The notes beneath the pieces are model-generated. The model did no database searches. It saw nothing but the letters and a program-made list of their open reading frames with translations, and was not told the DNA's origin. The position numbers were made by a program, and so were the translations under genes. This document shows positions 46,944-55,747 of a DNA stretch of 64,000 nucleotides, piece after piece. The first letter of the stretch is position 1, and every line of letters begins with the position of its first letter. Where the stretch lies: NCBI RefSeq assembly GCF_040869045.1, contig NC_090320.1, positions 143,800,941 through 143,864,940 of the forward strand, read 5' to 3'. Source of the DNA: Eurosta solidaginis. Lineage: Eukaryota > Arthropoda > Insecta > Diptera > Tephritidae.

Positions 46944-47357
46944 TCATTCGACTTGTACCATTCGGTTGATTCCCATCAGCGAGACTTTCTCCCGGTTCTC
47001 GCCCATCATCTTCACCTTGACGCGCTGGTTCTTATAATAGAATTTCCAGCACTTTTTGCTCAGTTTTGTCGGGCGTTTTAGTTTTAGTTCCCCGAAAAAT
47101 TGTTCGGGATCGGGGTGCCCCTCTTCGCATGACGTTTTCTTTGTTTCGATGTATTCGGTGTCGCCCCGTCCCTGTGGCTCTGGTTGCGGGTCTTCTTTTA
47201 TGGCCATTAGTTGCTCTATTGGTGGCCCATGAAAAATTTGGATTCTCTGAATCTTCGGTTTGTTTGCCGGCCACACTGTTGCCTCAAACGGCGGGCGCCA
47301 CGCGCGTATCGGTTTCGGTGAGTCCGGTGGTGTGGGTTGCCGCTGTTTTCGACTCAT
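46944..47357 (-). CDS. Gypsy-F accessory protein, 137 aa
   Basis: An intact small frame downstream of pol, starting ATG at 47357 and stopping at 46944. It is proline-rich and basic at the N-terminus (MSRKQRQPTPPDSPKPIRAW) and strongly basic near the C-terminus (KRPTKLSKKCWKFYYKNQRV). I see no signal peptide, membrane helix or known domain. It is in the same frame as gag-pol, separated by the pol TAA and 15 further open codons. Within that gap a strong splice acceptor, TTTTCTTACTCATTGCAG, ends at 47375, 17 bases before the ATG. Expression from a spliced RNA, or by readthrough of the pol stop, is therefore possible. The composition suggests a nucleic-acid-binding accessory protein; that is inference. 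Confidence 0.72.
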   Translation of the reverse strand: MSRKQRQPTPPDSPKPIRAWRPPFEATVWPANKPKIQRIQIFHGPPIEQLMAIKEDPQPEPQGRGDTEYIETKKTSCEEGHPDPEQFFGELKLKRPTKLSKKCWKFYYKNQRVKVKMMGENREKVSLMGINRMVQVE

Positions 47358-47374
47358 TGTTGGACGGTTGGTTC

Positions 47375-47392
47375 CTGCAATGAGTAAGAAAA
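47375..47392 (-). promoter_or_regulatory. Candidate splice acceptor for the Gypsy-F accessory frame
   Basis: TTTTCTTACTCATTGCAG on the minus strand, a pyrimidine-rich tract ending in CAG, between the pol stop (47403) and the accessory ATG (47357). Confidence 0.6.
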
Positions 47393-47402
47393 CGAGGGTT
47401 GT

Positions 47403-50400
47403 TTAGAATTTGTACGGCTTTAAATCTTGCAAGTGCGCGTGTTGTTGCTTTGTTTGCCCCGGGTGGCCTACTTTCACCGTGTTCGTGGAAACATATTCCA
47501 TCACCAAATATGGGCCGGAAAATTTTGGTGCTAACTTCTGGGCGAATTTGTCGGCCGCGGATGAGAGTGGGTGGTCCATTTTCATCACCTGCTCGCCTAT
47601 GCGTGGCTTCCATTGCCGTCTGCGTAAGTCGTAGTGTTTTTTCTGTTGCTTTGAAGCTTTGGCTAGGTGCCCTTTTATCTCGTCCCATAACTTGGTGATG
47701 GACGGTGGTACGGTTGGTGGCTCTGCTGGTACTGCTCCCTCCGTGCGCACTTGCTGCGGTGCTGTAAGGTCTCTACCGAAGTTGATTTCTGCTGCTGATG
47801 CTGTTGTCGACTCGTGGCTAGCCGTGTTTATCGCGAATGCTATTTGCGGAATCTCCTGGTCCCAGGTGCGGTGGTCGTCCTTGCATCGCTGAGCTATCAT
47901 GGTTTTCACGACTCGGTTGGTTCGCTCGGTGGGGTTTTCGTGCGGGGCGTAAGCTGCCGTAAACTTGTGATCGATGCGGTGGTCGTTCAAAAACGCTGCT
48001 AATGCCTTCCCGACGAATTGTTTACCATTGTCGGTGAGGAAGGTTTTCGGGCAGCCAAATCGGTATATGACTCTTTCTTGGAGTGCTTTGATTACGCTTG
48101 TCGTTGTCGCTTGGCGCACTGGGATCAACTCCACCCACTTGGAGAATTTATCCACCATGACGAGGAGACAAGTATTTCCTTGCTTGGAACGGGGCAGTGG
48201 TCCCACGAAGTCAGCGGTTACTATTTCCCACGGCCGTGATGATTGCATGGTTGCCATCAATCCTGCTGGGCGTCTTTGCTCGACTTTGTATTCTGCGCAT
48301 CTGATACACTTCCGTACGTGTTTGAGAACATCGCGGAACATCCCGGGCCAGTAATAGTTCTGTTGTGGTCTCGTAAGCGTCTTCTTCACCCCGAGATGTC
48401 CGGCGGCGGCGGCGTCATGGACTTCTTGTAGTACGTCCTTTCGTCGGTCGGCTGGGATGCACAGCTTCCATTGCGGTGACCGCGAGAGTTGATTTCTCGG
48501 GGAAATGTGGCGGAAGAGTCGGTTATCGACGATCTGGTAATCTGGATGTGGTTGAGGTTTTTCCCGCACCTGTCTTGCTTTCCTCTCGTGCCAGTCGTTT
48601 GTTCCGTTGGTTATGGTGTACAAAATGTCATCATCGGCGTGTTGTAGCGGGCAGCGGGAGAGTGCGTCGGCTACCACGTTCTGTGCTCCTTTTCGGTATT
48701 CTATCTCGAAATTATATTGTTGCAATTCCAGTGCCCATCTTGCCAGACGTCCAGAGGGGTTTTGGAGCGAGTGCAGCCATTTTAGTGAGTGGTGGTCGGT
48801 GATGACGGTGAAGTGATACCCCTCCAGGTACGGTCTCATCTTACGGATACCCCATAGCACGGCGAGGCATTCCTGTTCGGTGGCCGAGTATCGCTTTTCC
48901 AGCTGGGTTAGGCTTCGGCTGGCGTAAGCTACTACGTTCTCGTGGTCGGAATGGCGTTGATAGAGCACAACGCCCAGGCCCTCTCCGCTCGCGTCGGTCT
49001 GGAGAAAAAACGGTCGAGAGAAGTCCGGACAACAAAGTATTGGCGCGCTGGAAAGCTTATCCTTGAGTGCTTTGAAAGCGTGATTTTGTTGCGCCTCCCA
49101 TTTCCAGGCTTGTCCCTTTTTCAGCAGTTGGTTAAGCGGCGCGGCGAGCGTAGAGAAGTCGGCCACGAAGCGGCGGTACCACGACGCGAGTCCAAGAAAA
49201 CGGCGGAGCTCTTTGAGCGTTTTCGGTGCGGACATCTCTTGTACAGCGGATACTTTTGCTGGATCGGTGTGAATTCCTTTCGAACTGATGACGTGTCCTA
49301 GGTAATGGAGTTGTTGCTGGACGAAGCTGCACTTTTCGAAGTTTACTTGCATCCTGTGTCTTTGTAGGCGCTCGAACACTTCCCTCAAGATCGCCAAGTG
49401 TTCTTCGAAGGTATCTCCCAATACGATGATATCGTCCAGGTAGGCGAAAACTTTTGGTTGGAGTTCGGGGCCAAGTATCGAATCCAGAGCGCGTTGAAAG
49501 GTAGCCGGAGCAGAGTGTAGGCCAAATGGCATGACTTTCCACTGGAACAACCCTCTGCCAGGAACTGTAAATGCGGTGTATGGTCGGGATGCTCTGGCGA
49601 GCGGGATTTGCCAGTAGCCGTTCTTCAAGTCAATGGTCGAGATGAATTTCGCCTCTTTCAGCTGGTCGAGAATGGCTCCAATTTGCGGCAACGGGTAAGC
49701 GTCTGGTTCGCTGGCGGCGTTGAGCTGACGGTAATCTATGCACATCCTCCACGTGCCCTGTTTTTTGCGGACTAGCACGATTGGCGACCTGTACGCGCTT
49801 CGTGATGGTTCTATTCTTCCTCCGGCTAATAACTCGTCTACGTCTTCGTTGATTACTTGTTGCATGGCCGGGTTGCGGGGGTAGTATCGTTGCTTCAGCG
49901 GTCGGTTGTGTTTGAGACGAATCGTATGCTCGGCCGCAGTGCTCGGTCCGATGATTTCGCCAAACCGCTTTTGGTGATGCGCCAGGAAGTTTCCCAGTTC
50001 CGTGTTTTGTTCGTCGCTCAGGTGTTCTCGGCTCGTCAATGCACATAGCGTATCCAGTTCGGGTGCTCTCTTGGTCACAGTGGCCTCTAGCGGCTGGCCA
50101 TCCAGCGTGAGGATGATTCCCCTTTTTCTTAGGAAGTCCATTCCGAGGATTACCTGTTCGGCCAAGTTTGGGATAACGGACAGCATCGCGTCTGTGGCTC
50201 GTCCTTGATACACAATCCTTGCCGGGTAGGAATTTGAGGTAAAGACGCACGTTTGGTCTGCCAGCTGGATACTTCGCTTGTTGGGGCGTGCCTTGATGTT
50301 GTTCTTTTCTAGGTGTTTCCGTACGGTGTCATCTACATAGGATAGGGTGGCGCCGGTGTCCACTAGTGCGCGCACGCTCATGTCCTCGATGACCACTGGT

Positions 50401-51692
50401 ATATAGAATCGGCCATCTACTTGTGTTTTTGCGGTTGATTTGCTGGCGGGTGGTTCCCTCGGCTTCTCTGATCGAACGTACGGTGCTTGGCGGCTTCCTT
50501 TAATAGCGTTGGACGGCGTTCGGGATGCGTTCTCGGTAATTGGGCTAGTCGGAGGGCATGGGCAGTCCCTGGAGAGGATGTTGTCTTGGCCACACCGGGA
50601 GCAGAACTTCCTCCAGGGGCCCTTACATTGGAAGCGGTGGTGTCCGCGTTCCTTGCAGCGCCAACAGCACTCTTTGCTGTCGTATTCCATGGGTAGGTGG
50701 TATAGGCTGTGGGCCACCATTTTTCCCTGTTTCGCTTCCTCGCCTCTTAACAGCTCATACTCTTCCGTTAGCTCCAGGAGCTCCTCGATCGTCCTAAACT
50801 CGCTGCGTTTGACGAAAAGGCGGTATTCCACGCGTAGACCATCATAGATCCGTTCGAGGTGATTCTCTTCGCACATCGTCGGGTGTTGGCGGATCAGCGT
50901 TTCCAGTGCGAGGATGTAGTCCTTGGCCTTCTCTCGGCCTTGCTGTTTGCGTTGTCGGATGGCCTCTTCCAATTGTCGTATGTGTCGCTTAGGTAGAAAA
51001 AAATTTTGCACCTCCCTCCGCAGATCGCTCCAGCGGTGTATGTGTTGCTTACGGACGCGGTACCATTGCAGTGCCTTCCCACGTAGAAGCTCCGGCAGTG
51101 TTGGGAGGAGTCGGTCGACGGGGATGCGGTAGCATTCGGCAAGCTCCTCTATCCTCTCAAGAAATTCGTGCAGTGACTCCTCCCCTGAAAAGTGCAAGTC
51201 CCAGCGGCGAACGGTATTCATAAGTTCACCGTCGCTCATTTCGTCTCGTTTCGGTAATGCGTTCTCTCCCTTTCCTCCGTGCGGCTGTGGGCTGTGGATC
51301 TGGATTGAAGGGATCGGATTTGTTGTTGGTTGGGGTAGCGTAGCGAACTTCCCCTCTTCCTCGTTCACTTCTCGTTCCAGCTCTTTCAACAGGTCTTCAC
51401 TGGATTTCCTGGCGCGTTTCGCTCGCACGTAAGTACTCAGTGCGCGACGCAGCTCGGCTACGGTTTGGCCTTCCACGTCGATTCGGTGTTCCTTACACTC
51501 CTCGATCAGCTTCTCCTTCCTAAGTAGGTAGATCCAATTGAGCGAGTCGGGGTTCAGCAGCGTGCCTTCCGGAGTCTGTGTGTGTGTTGTTTCTAGCGAT
51601 GTGTTCGTTGAACCCGCCCCGGCAGTGTTGGTGGTGGTTGCAGTTGTTTTTCCACGGTCATCTGCGGAGGAGGGTCCCTGCTCGGGCGCCAT
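47403..51692 (-). CDS. Gypsy-F gag-pol polyprotein, 1429 aa, intact
   Basis: A single frame encodes the whole particle and enzymes. Capsid lies at about residues 155-330 (ELLRGKALQWYRVRKQHIHR). The nucleocapsid has one canonical knuckle, CWRCKERGHHRFQC, and one degenerate, CSRCGQDNILSRDC, with Ile for His. Protease follows with ALVDTGATLSYVDD near residue 430. RT has WRMCIDYRQLNAASEPDAYP and FAYLDDIIVLGDTFEEHL. RNase H has FFLQTDASGEGLGVVLYQ and the TDHHSLKWL block. Integrase has AAAAGHLGVKKTL with CIRCAEYK, then TADFVGP, LTDNGKQFVG and ENPTERTNRVVK for the D, D, E triad. There is no frameshift between gag and pol. The ATG is A plus the TGG that opens the primer-binding site, and no earlier in-frame ATG exists between LTR and ORF. 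Confidence 0.95.
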   Translation of the reverse strand: MAPEQGPSSADDRGKTTATTTNTAGAGSTNTSLETTHTQTPEGTLLNPDSLNWIYLLRKEKLIEECKEHRIDVEGQTVAELRRALSTYVRAKRARKSSEDLLKELEREVNEEEGKFATLPQPTTNPIPSIQIHSPQPHGGKGENALPKRDEMSDGELMNTVRRWDLHFSGEESLHEFLERIEELAECYRIPVDRLLPTLPELLRGKALQWYRVRKQHIHRWSDLRREVQNFFLPKRHIRQLEEAIRQRKQQGREKAKDYILALETLIRQHPTMCEENHLERIYDGLRVEYRLFVKRSEFRTIEELLELTEEYELLRGEEAKQGKMVAHSLYHLPMEYDSKECCWRCKERGHHRFQCKGPWRKFCSRCGQDNILSRDCPCPPTSPITENASRTPSNAIKGSRQAPYVRSEKPREPPASKSTAKTQVDGRFYIPVVIEDMSVRALVDTGATLSYVDDTVRKHLEKNNIKARPNKRSIQLADQTCVFTSNSYPARIVYQGRATDAMLSVIPNLAEQVILGMDFLRKRGIILTLDGQPLEATVTKRAPELDTLCALTSREHLSDEQNTELGNFLAHHQKRFGEIIGPSTAAEHTIRLKHNRPLKQRYYPRNPAMQQVINEDVDELLAGGRIEPSRSAYRSPIVLVRKKQGTWRMCIDYRQLNAASEPDAYPLPQIGAILDQLKEAKFISTIDLKNGYWQIPLARASRPYTAFTVPGRGLFQWKVMPFGLHSAPATFQRALDSILGPELQPKVFAYLDDIIVLGDTFEEHLAILREVFERLQRHRMQVNFEKCSFVQQQLHYLGHVISSKGIHTDPAKVSAVQEMSAPKTLKELRRFLGLASWYRRFVADFSTLAAPLNQLLKKGQAWKWEAQQNHAFKALKDKLSSAPILCCPDFSRPFFLQTDASGEGLGVVLYQRHSDHENVVAYASRSLTQLEKRYSATEQECLAVLWGIRKMRPYLEGYHFTVITDHHSLKWLHSLQNPSGRLARWALELQQYNFEIEYRKGAQNVVADALSRCPLQHADDDILYTITNGTNDWHERKARQVREKPQPHPDYQIVDNRLFRHISPRNQLSRSPQWKLCIPADRRKDVLQEVHDAAAAGHLGVKKTLTRPQQNYYWPGMFRDVLKHVRKCIRCAEYKVEQRRPAGLMATMQSSRPWEIVTADFVGPLPRSKQGNTCLLVMVDKFSKWVELIPVRQATTTSVIKALQERVIYRFGCPKTFLTDNGKQFVGKALAAFLNDHRIDHKFTAAYAPHENPTERTNRVVKTMIAQRCKDDHRTWDQEIPQIAFAINTASHESTTASAAEINFGRDLTAPQQVRTEGAVPAEPPTVPPSITKLWDEIKGHLAKASKQQKKHYDLRRRQWKPRIGEQVMKMDHPLSSAADKFAQKLAPKFSGPYLVMEYVSTNTVKVGHPGQTKQQHAHLQDLKPYKF
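51674..51691 (-). promoter_or_regulatory. Gypsy-F primer-binding site (tRNA-Lys TTT type), overlapping the start codon
   Basis: TGGCGCCCGAGCAGGGAC on the minus strand, four bases after the 5' LTR. It differs at one position (G for A) from the complement of the tRNA-Lys(TTT) 3' end. The gag-pol ATG uses its first two bases, TG. Confidence 0.9.
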
Positions 51693-51695
51693 TTA

Positions 51696-53562
51696 TGAGG
51701 TGGGTTTTGTCTAAGGCTGGGGTAACGCTCAGTCAATCCAGAGTCGAGTAAAGGTCCCACAAACCCCTACTGAATAAATACACGATATTTATGTGTTACG
51801 AACACACGCACACACGGCTGGAGATATTAGGCGGACAGCAGCTTTCCGTCGCAGGATGGCGAGGGGGGGGCGGAGCGTCGACTAACGGAGGTTCGGTAGG
51901 GCGGCTGAACGGTCGGGTAACGGACGGACTGGTACGGCGGTACGGAAGCAGCGGCGGGATAGAAGCAACGGCTTAACTGCGGTAGGATGGCAAGCGGCCA
52001 ACGGTCGTCGTCGCAGTGGCGGGACGGATGCAGCGGCTTAACGGCGGTAGGATGGCGGACGGCCAACGGACGTCGTAGCAGCGGCGTGACGGATGCAGCG
52101 GCTTAACGGCGGTAGGGTGGCGAACGGCCAACGGTCGTCGTAGCAGCGGCGTGACGGATGGAGCGGCTTAACGGCGGTAGGATGGCGGACGGCCAACGGA
52201 CGTCGTAGAAGCGGCGTGACGGATGCAGCGGCTTAACTGCGGTAGGATGGCGAACGGCCAACGGTCGTCGTAGCAGCGGCGGCACCGGAGGGGCGACGAT
52301 GCAGCGGTGGGCTACGGAGCGCGTACCAGGGCCGTGGTGAGAGGGGAGATGGGCTGGCGACGGGGTTTACCTGGACAGCGGCAGCGTGTTCCGGGCGGGA
52401 TAGGATGGACGTACCAGCGGACTTGTATTGGTCGGTCGGCTTCGGCAGGATCGGGCTGATCGAACGTCTTCGGCAGGCTCGGTAATCGGCGGGGTCAGTC
52501 ACCTGCGGGAGAAACTGCGAGGACTCGGGTTAGTGCTGGTTTCACCGCTGGACACCCCCGCCTCCCTACTTGCACACTAGTAGAAGGTGCGTAAGGGGGG
52601 TGGGGTTGTACCAGCCGAGGCGCCGTGGGTCGACCCGTGGCGGAGGGGAAGTGCACCTTAACGGCACAGCGGTAGCCCCTTGTGCGCACGCATCGGCTCA
52701 CGGCCGAAACCAGAGCTGCGGAGAGGGGGTCGTGCGGTCGTTCGGGCGGCGAGTCATTCCTTACCAGACCAGGACGACGGAGGGAAGGGTAGTCCGAAGA
52801 CACCACTCGCGTCATCCTGGTGCAGCAGGGGGTGACTCGCGCCACGGCCGCACCCTCTTCTCCCCAGCTAACTAGAGGGAGTGGTTCCTCCGCTCCGGCC
52901 AGCCTACTAAAATCAGAGCTGAGGGGGGAGGGGGTTATTTGGTCATTAAGGCAGCGGGCCGCTCAACACCAGGGTGGGCGACGGAGGGAAGGATAGTCCG
53001 AAGACACCACTCGCGTCGTCCAGCCCAGGTGAAGGGTGACTCGCGCCATGACGGCGCCCCTTCCGCTCAGTCCGAGCCGCGGGGGAGGGGGGTTATTTGG
53101 TCATTAAGGCAGCGGGCCGCTCAACACCAGGGTGGGCGACGGAGGGAAGGATAGTCCGAAGACACCACTCGCGTCGTCCAACTCTGGTGGAGGGTGACCC
53201 GCGCCATGACAGCGCCCCCTTCCACTCGGCTAGCTAGCCGGAGTGGCAATTTTGTCTTTAAAAAGACAACCACTCCCGCTGGCTCACCTGCGAGGACTGA
53301 ATTGCAAAAATGCAAATTCAATGTTTATATGGGTGGTGCCGCAAACTGGTTGAGAAGTCAACGCACCATTATTGTGCTTTTTCATTCGTTTGCTATCAGT
53401 GGTTGTTGACTATGCTATACAAGTGGTTTTTGGCTATGCTATAGAAACTGGTTGAGAAGTCAACGCACCATTATTGTGCTTTTTCATTGGTTTGCTATTA
53501 GTGGTTGTTGACTATGCTATACAAGCATAAGTACAAGTGGTTTATTGTAACGCTACGTTACA
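51696..53562 (-). repeat. Gypsy-F 5' LTR (1867 bp)
   Basis: In element orientation it starts TGTAACGTAGCG and ends CCCACCTCA. It has the same length and internal repeats as the 3' LTR, and about five differences were noted by eye. Confidence 0.93.
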
Positions 53563-53568
53563 TTTGTA

Positions 53569-54734
53569 TGCGGGTTTTCTCAAAAGTGACGCTCTTTCTT
53601 GAGTGAGTGCATGGGATACCGTTTCTGCGAATGTGGGTTTTGGGTTTGCATATGTCGCTCGCTTCGTTTCTACGTCTCGTATGCCATTTATAAAACTGGA
53701 TTTTTACCCTCTCGGTGTACTCCACGGGTGCGTCCGCATTTGCCATATGTGCAACCTTTCAACATCCGAAGCAAACTCTTGCCAAGTCTCATTAGCTTTT
53801 TGGTAACGGTTTTGCAATTCTATTTGATATATCTGTTTCCAGTGTTCGCTTCCGTACCTTCGTTCTACAGCAGGCATCAATGCGTCATAACTGTTCCGTT
53901 CGTACTCTGGAATCGTCTGCAAGATTTCAGCTGCAGGCCTTTTCAATGCCACGAACAGTGCAGCAACTTTATCTTCAGAATTCCAGTTGTTCACTGTTGC
54001 AGTCTTCTCAAACTGAAGCTTAAACACCTGGAAAGGAACAGAATCATCAAAGGATGGTGTTTTTACCTTTGTATTACTCGCTGAAACTGCTGGGCGATTT
54101 AGTTGCAACTCCTGTATACGACCTCTCAATGTTTCAATCTCGGCATCGATTTTGTCCTCGAGTTGTAAAATTTTTGTATCCTGCGCCTCCAACTTCAAGG
54201 AAATACGTCCTCTTGCTCTTCCAGTTGCGCAGAGATCTGCGATGATATCTGTGCTGAAATTTGTTTCAACAATTCGGATATTCGTGCCTCTTGTGCTTCA
54301 ATCTTTGATGTTATACGTGTCTCCTGTGATTCCAGTTGGGATGCTGTACTTGTCTTCTGTTCTGCCAGTTGAGATGTTATATTTGTCTTTTGTTCTTCCA
54401 GTTGAGATGACATTTGCGGCGACATTTCTGTAATCCGTGCCTCCTGTGCTTCCATCTTGGATGTTACTGTCGATGTTTGTGCAGATATTGCAGCCAAAAT
54501 CGTGTTCAAGTATGTGCTCGTAACTGTCTGCGATGTTTCGTTTTTCTCTTCAATTTTTGTCGTTGTCTCGTCGACATCAAGATGAAAGACATACCCTTCC
54601 ACATTAATTCCTTCTGCTTCCATTGCCTCCCGTAGTCGTGCCTGAAGTTCGAGTTTAATGCCAGTTGTATTCAATCCACGGCTCTCCAACTCCTTCTTCA
54701 GTTGCTGGATCTTCAATTCACTTAACTTTGCCAT
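53569..54734 (-). pseudogene. Gypsy-1 gag, N-terminal part with SAP domain
   Basis: ATG at 54734. Residues 1-35 form a SAP motif (LKIQQLKKELESRGLNTTG), a DNA-binding fold rarely noted in gag. A long heptad region of repeated EAQEARI and SQLEEQKT units follows and should be coiled coil. A shift near 54195 leads to 54198-53704, the capsid part (FKLQFEKTATVNNWNSEDKV, ILQTIPEYERNSYDALM). Another shift near 53740 leads to 53746-53569 (YTERVKIQFYKWHTRRRNEA), and the Gypsy-F insertion cuts it at the TTTGTA site. Confidence 0.86.
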
Positions 54735-54765
54735 GTCCTTGTTGTCCTCTGGAATTTATTCAACA

Positions 54766-54785
54766 ATTCCTCTTCCGGCACCAAT
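54766..54785 (-). promoter_or_regulatory. Gypsy-1 primer-binding site
   Basis: TGGTGCCGGAAGAGGAATTG two bases after the 5' LTR in element orientation; Gypsy-2 has TGGTGTCGGAAGAGG at 63123. It resembles the tRNA-Leu type primer sites, but with mismatches. Confidence 0.5.
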
Positions 54786-54787
54786 TG

Positions 54788-55197
54788 TAACGGATTTACT
54801 GCAATTCCTCTTATTTGCAACCTTCTACTAACGTTCGAATCACTAAACTGTTGAATAGATAACTCCACTATTCAATAATGCAAAATGGCATTTATTAGAC
54901 TACTTGAAAGTACACTATACTTCGCACCTGATAGTGTGCTTAATTCAAACTGATTGTCGTGCCTCTATTGTTGCTGCTTTTTATACTCTTCGATTTGCTC
55001 GTTCCATACTTCTAGGCGTTTCCAGAATTTACTAAGTTACTGCTATAAAATTATAACTACAGATGCACGTGTATAGCTTCTCATATGCGCGTGTTTATGT
55101 GAGTGACACTTCCACAGATAATTGTCTACTTTTCGGAGCATCTCAGATAAGATATATGCATGTGTTTGTGCGTCTCTTCTCCGCTGCGTGTACGTAC
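54788..55197 (-). repeat. Gypsy-1 5' LTR, lacking its outer 120 bp
   Basis: It matches 17395-17926 for about 410 bp, then changes at TACGTAC to ATTCGAA-rich sequence. The Gypsy-2 5' LTR (63126-63537) changes at the same base, so the truncation predates the duplication. Confidence 0.85.
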
Positions 55198-55380
55198 TAG
55201 TGGTGGGATTATTTTCGAATTATATTCGATTAAACGAATAAATTGATTCGTTTCAAATAATTCGAATAATATTTATTCGAACGTTTTATTCGTTTATTCG
55301 AATTCCTTTCCGTATTATTCAAATATATTCGAATAGTACTATTCGAATAATACTATTCGAATAGTAAAATAAAAAAAAAA
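55198..55380. repeat. ATTCGAA-rich palindromic flank
   Basis: Dense ATTCGAA and ATTCGAATA units, many palindromic (for example ATTCGAATAGTACTATTCGAAT near 55326). The first part recurs at 63538-63598 and 63965-64000. Confidence 0.8.
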
Positions 55381-55747
55381 TCTGTTTATCTTACGCTCAT
55401 CGCTTGTACATATGAACGTGCACATTTATGTATACATACATATATTTATATGTGTATAGATGCATATGTGCATATATTTTTGTTTGTTTGAGTTGCTTTG
55501 TTAATATTCATTTATTTAGTTATATATACGTAACCAAAATTGTGCTTGAGTCATAAGCTGGAAATATTGGGGTCGTTATCCACTGTACTGATTATAGAAC
55601 TTTGTTTATTGGTAAACAAGTGTATTTTAATAGGATTAATATTGTAGGAGTTTTTGTTTCCCATATACATACATACATAGTATGTAGGTAAGTTGTATTG
55701 AAAAATTTTGTTTTGATATCTTTTGGTTTGTATAAACATCTAATTGG
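55381..55747. other. AT-rich spacer up to the duplication junction
   Basis: No gene seen. It ends at the junction with the second RTE copy. Confidence 0.5.

Larger units (their letters stand above)
44621..53562 (-). mobile_element. Gypsy-F: apparently complete gypsy element with 1867-bp LTRs
   Basis: It is inserted in Gypsy-1 gag with TTTGTA duplicated at 44615-44620 and 53563-53568; the empty site in Gypsy-2 (near 61910) has TTTGTA once. Length is 8942 bp. The LTRs are each 1867 bp with about five differences by eye. It has a tRNA-Lys primer site, an open 1429-aa gag-pol, a 137-aa accessory frame, and a GTGGGAGGGGGAC polypurine tract. It looks young and potentially capable of movement. Lys primer use and long LTRs suggest the Osvaldo/Ulysses group. 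Confidence 0.93.
17395..55197 (-). mobile_element. Gypsy-1: SAP-gag gypsy element split by two later insertions
   Basis: Minus-strand LTR element whose parts are 3' LTR (17395-17926), pol C-terminal half (17938-20227), pol N-terminal half and gag end (43112-44620), gag start (53569-54734) and 5' LTR (54788-55197). The joins are exact when the duplicated target bases GCATC and TTTGTA are removed, as the uninterrupted copy at 57608-63537 shows. Total original length is about 5.9 kb. It is disabled by frameshifts in most genes. Confidence 0.88.
15576..55747. repeat. Tandem segmental duplication, copy 1 (expanded by later insertions)
   Basis: Sequence from 15576 rightwards matches 55748 rightwards in the same order: RTE endonuclease half, spacer, gypsy 3' LTR, pol, gag, 5' LTR, ATTCGAA-rich flank. 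Removing the insertions at 20228-43111 and 44621-53562 with their target duplications leaves about 8335 bp. From unit start to the 5' LTR boundary, the two copies measure about 7375 and 7378 bp. Confidence 0.85.

Noticed and set aside
46944..47357. Reading the Gypsy-F accessory frame as env
   Set aside because: No signal peptide, membrane helix, cysteine pattern or furin-like site, and only 137 residues.
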